7,665 nt of DNA, from the NCBI GenBank assembly GCA_002693165.1, contig NZOP01000014.1:14718-22382 (forward strand), read 5' to 3'. Every line of letters begins with the position of its first letter. Position 1 is the first letter of the stretch. A model generated the notes under the pieces. That model saw only the letters and a program-made list of their open reading frames with translations. It ran no database searches and was not told the DNA's origin. Below, piece by piece: positions 1 to 5,305 of this stretch. Made by a program: the position numbers and the translations under genes. Source of the stretch: Nitrososphaerota archaeon (GTDB lineage: Archaea; Thermoproteota; Nitrososphaeria; Nitrososphaerales; UBA57).

Positions 1-837
1 GATACAAGGCATAAAATCGTATGGTCTCATATAGAAAATGTTCAATCTTTTAATGATATATTGCATCCTGTAGTCAGAGAAGGATTAAAATACTTAAACT
101 TTGACAATAATCAAGGTATAGAAATTTACCATAGTGGTGATTTACCAGCAAGAACAGGTATAGGTACAAGTTCCTCTTTTAGTGTAGGTTTAATTAATGC
201 TTTATCAAATTTAAATAATAAACCACTTGATAAACATCATTTGGCACTAAAAGCAATTGAATTAGAACAAAAAGTCCTTAATGAAACTGTGGGTTCTCAA
301 GATCAGATAGCTGCTTCTTATGGAGGTTTTAATAAAATTGTATTTAATACAAATGGAAACATTATTGTAAATAATATTAACATTGATCATAAAACAATAA
401 ACTTACTAAATTCAAATATTTCCCTTTATTATTCAGGAACACGAATAGGAAGAAACTCATCTGATGTAGTATCAGATATGCTAATTAACATTGATTCTAA
501 ATATGAATTATTAAAAGAATTAGAAAGTTATGTTGATATAGGAATAAATCTACTAACTAAAAATGATTTTATGGAATTTGGTAAATTAATTCACGAATCT
601 TGGAAAATAAAAAAATCACTAGGTAGCAAAATAACTAACTCTGAAATTGATGAAATATATGATATTGGTATAAAAAATGGTGCATATGGAGGGAAAATAT
701 TAGGAGCTGGTGGAGCTGGGTTTATAATGTTTATTATACCTGAAGAAAAAAAAGAAAAGTTAAAACAAAAACTAAATAACTGTATTGAAGTATCTTTCAA
801 ATTTGAAAATCAAGGAAGTATTATAACTACAAAATAA
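1..837 (+). CDS. hddA: HddA-like D-glycero-D-manno-heptose 7-phosphate kinase (GHMP kinase), 5' truncated
   Basis: The frame is open from base 1, so the true start lies upstream and 278 codons are visible. The protein is a GHMP-superfamily small-molecule kinase. Window residues 48-60 (LPARTGIGTSSSF) form the glycine/serine-rich ATP-binding motif 2, and residues 227-244 (GAYGGKILGAGGAGFIMF) form motif 3. GSQDQIAASYGGF (about 98-110) carries the expected catalytic Asp. These motifs, and the HPVVREGL stretch after the truncated start, match my recollection of HddA-type kinases, which phosphorylate heptose 7-phosphate at C1 in GDP-heptose synthesis. The cytoplasmic enzyme would supply the precursor for the sugar-modifying enzymes downstream. 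It ends in TAA, and the Nudix gene starts 14 nt later. A related GHMP sugar kinase, such as a fucokinase-like enzyme, is the main alternative because the N-terminal substrate region is missing. Confidence 0.8.
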   Translation, partial: DTRHKIVWSHIENVQSFNDILHPVVREGLKYLNFDNNQGIEIYHSGDLPARTGIGTSSSFSVGLINALSNLNNKPLDKHHLALKAIELEQKVLNETVGSQDQIAASYGGFNKIVFNTNGNIIVNNINIDHKTINLLNSNISLYYSGTRIGRNSSDVVSDMLINIDSKYELLKELESYVDIGINLLTKNDFMEFGKLIHESWKIKKSLGSKITNSEIDEIYDIGIKNGAYGGKILGAGGAGFIMFIIPEEKKEKLKQKLNNCIEVSFKFENQGSIITTK

Positions 838-851
838 TTCTATTATTAAAT

Positions 852-1361
852 ATGAAAATATCAAAAAAAACAGTATATAAAAACAAATGGTTTCAAATTA
901 TAGATAACCATTATATAGAAACTAAAAAAAATTATTTTACAATACAAATACCTGATAGTTCAGTAATACTTCCTATCACAACAGATAAAGAATTTATAAT
1001 AATAAAACAATATCGGGAAACACTTAATAATTATAGCCTTGAGCTACCTGCAGGTTTTATTGAAAAAGATGAAAATCCAATAGATACTGCTAAAAGAGAA
1101 TTGTTTGAAGAAACAGGATACAAGTCAAATAATTTTAATTATTTGGGAATAGGAAGATTAATGATTAACAGAACTAATTCTGTACAACATCTTTTTGTAG
1201 CAAAAGAAGCAATAAAAAAATCTGAACCAAAGGAAAAAAATATCAAAGTTGTTAAACTGTCTCAAAGCAAATTATTTGATCTAATCGACAAAGATAAATT
1301 TGTTCAATTATCTGGACAAGGATTAATACTTAAATATCTAATTCATAACAAAAAAATATGA
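852..1361 (+). CDS. Nudix hydrolase, ADP-ribose/nucleotide-sugar pyrophosphatase type
   Basis: A complete protein of 169 residues. It has a perfect Nudix box at residues 68-90: G68, E74, then RELFEETGY at 82-90, the pattern GX5EX7REUXEEXGU that binds the catalytic metal. Upstream, KQYRETLNNYSLELPAG (about 52-68) resembles the QYR...ELPAG signature of ADP-ribose pyrophosphatases, which split nucleoside diphosphate-X compounds into NMP and a phosphorylated X. Size and domain layout fit a stand-alone cytoplasmic ADPRase-family enzyme. Its TGA stop overlaps the ATG of the following SDR gene (ATGA at 1358-1361), so the two are probably translationally coupled. Its place inside a sugar-nucleotide cluster suggests a substrate such as a GDP- or ADP-sugar, but the sequence does not decide this. 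No Shine-Dalgarno motif precedes the ATG, which is chosen because the N-terminus then has normal length. Confidence 0.85.
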   Translation: MKISKKTVYKNKWFQIIDNHYIETKKNYFTIQIPDSSVILPITTDKEFIIIKQYRETLNNYSLELPAGFIEKDENPIDTAKRELFEETGYKSNNFNYLGIGRLMINRTNSVQHLFVAKEAIKKSEPKEKNIKVVKLSQSKLFDLIDKDKFVQLSGQGLILKYLIHNKKI

Positions 1362-2359
1362 ATAATTCAAATAATACAAATTTAATTAAATCACTTTCAA
1401 ATAAAAAAATTATCGTAACAGGAGGAACAGGATTAATTGGACGACAAATAATTGACTTGCTTACCAAAATCAATTGCAAAGTAACTTCCGTTTCATTAGA
1501 TAATTTAGAATTAAACAAAAATTGCAATTATATATATGGAGATTTAACAAACTATAATTTCTGTAAAAAAATTACAAAAGGTTTTGATTTTGCGATACAT
1601 ACAGCGGGGATTAAAGGGTCAGTTGATGTAACAAAAAACAAACCAGCAAGTTTCTTTGTCCCAATGTTAATGATGAATACCAATTTCCTTGAAGCATGCA
1701 GAATAAACAAAGTAAAAAAAATTGTTTTCACAAGTTCAATTGGAGCTTATAGTGTTAATGAAATTTTAAAAGAAAAAAATGAATTTGAAACAACTCCTCC
1801 TATGGATTCATATCCTGGCTGGGTGAAAAGAATGGGCGAATTACAAATTAAAGCATATTACAAACAATATAATACCAATTCATTTGTTATCGTTAGACCT
1901 GCAAATGTATATGGACCAGGAGATAATTTTGATCCAAATAATGCAATGGTTATCCCTTCATTAATAAATAAAATATTAAATGGGGACAATCCTTTGAAAG
2001 TATGGGGAGATGGATCTGCAATAAGAGACTTCATACATAGTAAAGATGTAGCATATGGAACAATACTGGCACTAATCAAAGGGCAAAATTCACATTATTA
2101 TAATTTAGGAAGTGGGAAGGGAGTTTCAATAAAAAAACTTGTAGAAACTTTAAATCAAATTCTTGATTTTAATTATGAATTTGATTTAACTAAACCCTCA
2201 GGGGCACAAAAAAGAATTATGGATATCACTAAAGCAAAACAAGAATTTGATTTCAATACAAAAACAGATTTAAAAAACGGGCTAGAAGAAACTATTGAAT
2301 GGTACAAAAATAACAAATCAGATCACCTTAAAAAACAAAATTACTTTAACAATGGCTAA
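1358..2359 (+). CDS. NAD(P)-dependent extended-SDR sugar-nucleotide epimerase/reductase (first paralog)
   Basis: 333 residues. The Rossmann nucleotide-binding motif GGTGLIG lies at 22-28 after a short N-terminal extension. D62 (GDLTN) follows the usual third strand, HTAG is at 81-84, and the Ser/Thr active-site strand FTSSIGAY is at 124-131. The expected YxxxK pair is altered: Lys157 lies in YPGWVKRMGE, but its Tyr (Y152) is five residues before it and Pro153 sits at the canonical place. RPANVYGPGDNFDP (180-193) and VWGDGSAIRDFIHSKDV (215-231) are typical of nucleotide-sugar epimerases and GDP-fucose-synthase-like reductases. The Asp-Glu pair of 4,6-dehydratases is not evident, so an epimerase or reductase role is more likely. 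The gene overlaps its upstream neighbour by 4 nt and the epimerase gene downstream by 8 nt. Exact substrate unknown; a GDP-heptose derivative is inferred from context. Confidence 0.85.
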   Translation: MNNSNNTNLIKSLSNKKIIVTGGTGLIGRQIIDLLTKINCKVTSVSLDNLELNKNCNYIYGDLTNYNFCKKITKGFDFAIHTAGIKGSVDVTKNKPASFFVPMLMMNTNFLEACRINKVKKIVFTSSIGAYSVNEILKEKNEFETTPPMDSYPGWVKRMGELQIKAYYKQYNTNSFVIVRPANVYGPGDNFDPNNAMVIPSLINKILNGDNPLKVWGDGSAIRDFIHSKDVAYGTILALIKGQNSHYYNLGSGKGVSIKKLVETLNQILDFNYEFDLTKPSGAQKRIMDITKAKQEFDFNTKTDLKNGLEETIEWYKNNKSDHLKKQNYFNNG

Positions 2360-2882
2360 ATTAAACATAGAAAATACAGAATTAAATAATGTAATAAAAA
2401 TCACCCCACCAACAATATTTAATGATGTAAGGGGATCTTATATTGAAACATATAATGAAAAAATTTATAAAGCAGATGGTATAAAAATTAAATTTATACA
2501 GGATGATATATCTACATCAACTAAAAATGTACTAAGGGGAATTCACGGAGATAATAAAACTTGGAAATTAGTTTCATGTTTATATGGAACATTTTATCTG
2601 GTAATCATAAATTGGGATAAAAATTCAAATGAATATAAAAAATGGATTTCATTTAATATGGATGCCAACCAACCATGCCAAATACTAATACCACCGAAAT
2701 TTGGGAACGGACATTTAGTAACATCAGAAAAAGCAATTTTTCATTATAAACAATCAACCTTATATGACAGGAAATCACAATTTACAATTAACTGGAATGA
2801 TCCAAAATTAAATATTCAATGGCCTACTAACAAACCTATATTATCTGATCGAGACAAAAATGCAAAATATATTAAAAAATAA
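2352..2882 (+). CDS. RmlC-like nucleotide-sugar 3,5-epimerase (cupin)
   Basis: The ATG at 2352 gives a 176-residue protein, the normal RmlC size. An in-frame ATG at 2295 would add 19 residues lying inside the previous gene and is rejected. The landmarks are in family order: DVRGSY at 25-30, NVLRGIHGD at 59-67 with catalytic His65, WKLV with Lys72, FHYKQSTLYD at 130-139 with catalytic Tyr132, WNDPKLNIQWP at 148-158, and LSDRD at 164-168. The usual GFAHGF segment is replaced by FGNGHLV (117-123). RmlC enzymes epimerise C3 and/or C5 of a 4-keto-6-deoxy nucleotide sugar. FGNGHLV recalls, from memory, the heptose-acting Campylobacter homologues (DdahB/MlghB type), which fits the HddA-like kinase nearby. 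The start overlaps the previous stop by 8 nt, and the end overlaps the next gene by 23 nt, implying coupled translation. The family is secure; the substrate is inferred. Confidence 0.88.
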   Translation: MAKLNIENTELNNVIKITPPTIFNDVRGSYIETYNEKIYKADGIKIKFIQDDISTSTKNVLRGIHGDNKTWKLVSCLYGTFYLVIINWDKNSNEYKKWISFNMDANQPCQILIPPKFGNGHLVTSEKAIFHYKQSTLYDRKSQFTINWNDPKLNIQWPTNKPILSDRDKNAKYIKK

Positions 2883-3825
2883 AAATATATTAGTTCTCGG
2901 AGGTAGTGGGTTTATAGGATCTAATTTAATTAACGCACTTACTGAATTCTCATCAAATCTTAAAGGGACTTATTTAAATAATAAACCTAGAATTATAAAT
3001 CCTGATATTGAGTGGATCAAAGCAGATTTAACTAATCCAAATGTTTATAAAAATTTAATAAATAATATAGATTATGTATTTATAAGTGCAGCATATACAC
3101 GAGGTGCTTCAGTGATGGTAAATTCACCTATGGATTTAGTAACTCAAAATATTGTTATGAATTCATATATCTTTGATCAATGTTATAAACATAACGTTGA
3201 AAAATTATTATTCATAAGTAGTTCAGTAGTATATCCTGAGAAAGAAAACATTTCTATGGTAGAAACACAATCTATGACAGGCAATCCTCCCAATATATAT
3301 TTTCCAGTAGGATGGATGAAAAGATATTCAGAATTACTTAGTAAAACATATTCTGAAAATATAAAAGACGGATTCAAGACTGTTATAATTAGACCGTCCA
3401 ATATTTATGGGCCATATGATAATTTTGATCCTGAGGAATCACATGTCATCCCTTCACTTATCAGAAGAGTTGTTAACAAAGAAAAACCTTTTGAAATTTG
3501 GGGGGACGGAAAAGATCAACGTGATTTTATTTATATTGATGATTTTATAGATGGGGTCATTAATTCTTTTAATACTAATTTCAAATACACAGAGCTAAAT
3601 TTAAGTGCGAACAAAAATTTCTCTATTAATGATGTTCTAAATACTTTATTCAAAATCGAAGATTATTATCCCAAAGTCAAATATGATTTAAGCAAACCCC
3701 AAACAATCAAATCAAGACATATATCTAATGAAAAAGCATCAAAATTGATTGCTTTTAACCCTAAAATAAACTTATTAAATGGATTAACAAAAACAATTGA
3801 ATGGTATAAACAAAATGAATTATAA
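2860..3825 (+). CDS. NAD(P)-dependent extended-SDR sugar-nucleotide epimerase/reductase (second paralog, GDP-fucose-synthase-like)
   Basis: 321 residues. The Rossmann motif GGSGFIG at 14-20 is the right distance from this ATG. D56 (KADLT), the SAAYTRGA segment around 76-83 and the SSSVVYPEKEN strand at 120-130 follow, the last resembling the SS-IYP segment of GDP-L-fucose synthases. The catalytic Tyr-Lys pair is unusual: Lys154 lies in YFPVGWMKRYSE, Val150 occupies the canonical Tyr place, and the nearest Tyr is Y147. RPSNIYGPYDNFDP (178-191) and IWGDGKDQRDFIYIDDF (213-229) complete the fold. It parallels the first SDR through its length, including the ending NGL..TIEWYK, so the two are paralogs flanking the epimerase gene. 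The likely job is reduction or epimerisation of a 4-keto sugar nucleotide as the last step before transfer. It starts inside the epimerase gene and is the last gene of the + strand block. Confidence 0.85.
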   Translation: MQNILKNKNILVLGGSGFIGSNLINALTEFSSNLKGTYLNNKPRIINPDIEWIKADLTNPNVYKNLINNIDYVFISAAYTRGASVMVNSPMDLVTQNIVMNSYIFDQCYKHNVEKLLFISSSVVYPEKENISMVETQSMTGNPPNIYFPVGWMKRYSELLSKTYSENIKDGFKTVIIRPSNIYGPYDNFDPEESHVIPSLIRRVVNKEKPFEIWGDGKDQRDFIYIDDFIDGVINSFNTNFKYTELNLSANKNFSINDVLNTLFKIEDYYPKVKYDLSKPQTIKSRHISNEKASKLIAFNPKINLLNGLTKTIEWYKQNEL

Positions 3826-3828
3826 AAC

Positions 3829-3856
3829 TTCTGATCCGGATTTATTAAATCCAGAA
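3829..3856. terminator. Possible bidirectional transcription terminator between convergent genes
   Basis: The 37-bp gap between two convergent genes holds a hairpin. Arms TTCTG (3829-3833) and CAGAA (3852-3856) enclose an inner stem GATTT/AAATC (3839-3843 and 3847-3851) with an ATT loop, and five bases bulge on one side. Read leftwards, after the - strand phosphatase gene, the stem is followed by GTTTTATAATTCATTTTG, a fair U-rich tail. Read rightwards the tail is poor. Position supports a terminator; stem strength is only moderate. Confidence 0.35.
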
Positions 3857-3862
3857 TCAAAT

Positions 3863-4531
3863 TTATGGGATGGTGGTCTCAGCTAATTTTTTATCCTTAA
3901 ATATTTGAATCACATCATAATAATTATCAAATGAAAAATGTGGTAATTTATTATTTTTATAATAATTTTGTAATTTATCTGTAGCAAAAACAACATCGCA
4001 TATTTTAGATGAATATAAATCAGTATGACTATCTCCAAAATAAATTATTTTAGAATAAATTTTACAATGATATTGTGTATGAGTATCTTTAAATTTTGAA
4101 TTTATTTTATTATTTTGGGTATCAAAATAAAATATTTTGATACCTTTCGAATTAAAAACTGATTTACCTGAAAGAATTTCAACTGTGTTTGGATCAATCC
4201 CTAAAACGGATAAAGCAGCATAAATATAAAAATCAACACCGCTACTAACAATTTTAAAATCTAAATTATTGTTCATAACACACTTGTAGAACTCTAGAAA
4301 CCCATCTCTAAATTTAACATTTTTTTTCACAAAATTATCTAAGTCTATTTTTTTTGTATTCAAATACCTAAAAGAATAAATATTACTTTCTTCAACTGTT
4401 ATCAAACCTTTTTTATATTTTTCGTATATTTCTGGCCAATTTTTAGGACCAAATTCATCATGAATTAATTCACTAACATTGCCCTCAGTTATTGTGTTGT
4501 CAAAATCTGTCTGTATTAAAATAGATTTCAT
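3863..4531 (-). CDS. HAD-superfamily phosphatase, phosphoserine-phosphatase/MtnX-like
   Basis: 222 residues counted from the ATG at 4531-4529. Motif I is DFDNTIT at 9-15, with nucleophile D9 and general acid/base D11. Motif II is IVSSG at 94-98. Lys157 or Lys161 can serve as the motif III lysine, and motif IV is GDSHTD at 166-171. This is the complete set of a HAD phosphatase with a helical cap inserted after motif I (about 16-75), as in SerB- and MtnX-type enzymes that hydrolyse small phosphomonoesters. A start at 4603 would add 24 residues and overlap the transferase gene by 50 nt; the chosen start puts motif I at the usual distance from Met1. It lies 22 nt after the sugar transferase and is probably co-transcribed, suggesting a sugar-phosphate or other intermediate of glycan assembly as substrate. 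Phosphoserine or a methionine-salvage intermediate cannot be excluded. Confidence 0.75.
   Translation of the reverse strand: MKSILIQTDFDNTITEGNVSELIHDEFGPKNWPEIYEKYKKGLITVEESNIYSFRYLNTKKIDLDNFVKKNVKFRDGFLEFYKCVMNNNLDFKIVSSGVDFYIYAALSVLGIDPNTVEILSGKSVFNSKGIKIFYFDTQNNKINSKFKDTHTQYHCKIYSKIIYFGDSHTDLYSSKICDVVFATDKLQNYYKNNKLPHFSFDNYYDVIQIFKDKKLAETTIP
4118..4144. repeat. Perfect 12-bp inverted repeat with 3-nt loop inside the HAD phosphatase gene
   Basis: The arms GGTATCAAAATA (4118-4129) and TATTTTGATACC (4133-4144) are exact reverse complements separated by AAA. The repeat falls in the codons for GIKIFYFDTQ of the phosphatase and would form a hairpin in its mRNA. No function is known. By rough estimate such a long, tight perfect repeat should be rare by chance even in DNA this AT-rich. 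Confidence 0.8.
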
Positions 4532-4553
4532 TATAATTTTTTGTTTTCCAAAT

Positions 4554-5165
4554 TTAAAAAAATTTTCTGACCCAAGTTCTTGAATCAGATTGCCAGTTTC
4601 CAATCAGGCTCACCAAAACAGATAAAATTATAATTTTAATATCCATTAATAAAGATTGGTTTTTAATATAAATCAAATCATATCTGATTTTATTTTTTGG
4701 AGAAGTATCATATTTGCCAAGTAATTGTGCTATTCCAGTCAATCCTTGCGGAACCAACAATCTTTTTTTAAAATCAGGAAAAATTTTAGCAAATTCTTGA
4801 AATAATTCAGGTCTTTCTGGACGAGGCCCAACAAAGCTAATATCCCCTTTGAAAATATTGATTAGCTGAGGAATTTCATCAATAGCATATTTCCTTATAA
4901 ATTTTCCTGTTTTTGTCAAACGAAAATCTTTCCCTTTATCTGCCCAAACAGGCCCTGTCTCTTTTTCAGCATTTTTTATCATAGATCTAAATTTAAATAA
5001 ATCAAATTCATTTTGATTGAAACCTAATCTTTTTTGTGAATATAAAACAGGAAATCCATCTTCAATAATGATAAAAATCATAGTAATTAATACTATAGTA
5101 ATTAATATTGGAGAAAATAAAATAACTCCAATAAATACGAAAATTAAATCTAATAATCTTTTCAT
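4554..5165 (-). CDS. Polyprenyl-phosphate sugar-1-phosphate transferase (small monotopic PGT, PglC/WcaJ C-terminal type)
   Basis: 203 residues. It begins with KRLLD and a hydrophobic membrane segment (about 7-34), followed by the bacterial sugar transferase domain: SQKRLGFNQNEFDLFKFRSM (43-62), RKYAIDEIPQLINIFKGD (91-108) with the catalytic Asp96-Glu97 pair, SFVGPRPERPE (110-120) and VPQGLTGIAQ (138-147). These enzymes transfer a sugar 1-phosphate from a nucleotide sugar to polyprenyl phosphate at the inner face of the membrane, the first step in building O-antigen, capsule or glycoprotein glycans. It lacks the large N-terminal transmembrane region of WbaP/WcaJ and has the minimal PglC-like length. 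The sugar is unknown. It is the first gene of a two-gene - strand operon with a HAD phosphatase, and its TAA stop lies in a run of seven T. The neighbouring sugar-nucleotide genes support a common surface-glycan role. Confidence 0.92.
   Translation of the reverse strand: MKRLLDLIFVFIGVILFSPILITIVLITMIFIIIEDGFPVLYSQKRLGFNQNEFDLFKFRSMIKNAEKETGPVWADKGKDFRLTKTGKFIRKYAIDEIPQLINIFKGDISFVGPRPERPELFQEFAKIFPDFKKRLLVPQGLTGIAQLLGKYDTSPKNKIRYDLIYIKNQSLLMDIKIIILSVLVSLIGNWQSDSRTWVRKFF
5080..5109. repeat. 15-bp tandem duplication in the membrane segment of the sugar transferase
   Basis: Two adjacent copies of ATAGTAATTAATA(C/T)T differ at one base. On the coding strand they give the five-residue repeat ILITI/VLITM within the N-terminal membrane segment. 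The in-frame unit keeps hydrophobicity, so it is probably a tolerated slippage duplication. Confidence 0.75.
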
Positions 5166-5250
5166 AAAATTTTTAACTCAATAATTTATTTGTTACAAAA
5201 TACAAGAAAATTATTAATAAAATATTAAACAAAACATACCTAGCAGTTTA

Positions 5251-5280
5251 TTGTCATTAAAACTTATTGTAGCCTAAAAT
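5251..5280 (+). promoter_or_regulatory. Candidate sigma70-type promoter for selD-argS
   Basis: In the 140-bp divergent intergenic region, TTGTCA (5251-5256) and TAAAAT (5275-5280) each differ by one base from the -35 and -10 consensus and lie 18 nt apart. Transcription would begin near 5287, leaving a leader of about 20 nt before the selD ATG at 5306 with no Shine-Dalgarno motif. AT-rich DNA gives many false matches. No equally good promoter was seen for the leftward transferase gene. Nothing else was recognised in the region. Confidence 0.4.
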
Positions 5281-5305
5281 TAATTAAATTATATCTTTAA
5301 TTCAT

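Noticed and set aside
591..800. Short antisense frames such as 591-800, 1858-2079, 3183-3401 and 6019-6348 on the - strand
   Set aside because: They lie opposite clearly conserved genes and show no recognisable domain; they are by-products of AT-rich coding sequence.
1126..1145. 9-bp AT-only inverted repeat CAAATAATT/AATTATTTG in the Nudix gene
   Set aside because: At this base composition arms of nine bases are expected a few times by chance in a window of this size, so it is not counted with the 12-14 bp repeats.
2295..2351. Longer N-terminus for the RmlC-like epimerase from the ATG at 2295
   Set aside because: It would add 19 residues overlapping the SDR gene and lying before the normal family N-terminus; the ATG at 2352 gives the usual length and a small overlap.
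4532..4603. Longer HAD phosphatase, or a transferase-phosphatase fusion by frameshift at the T run near the transferase stop
   Set aside because: The extension overlaps the transferase gene by 50 nt and adds residues before motif I without family support. The transferase ends at a normal length, and a slippage signal beyond the seven-T run is not seen.
5166..5305. Small RNA, riboswitch or operator in the divergent intergenic region
   Set aside because: Only short AT-rich symmetries (such as TTAATA-AAA-TATTAA at 5214-5228) are seen; nothing beyond a candidate promoter can be supported.
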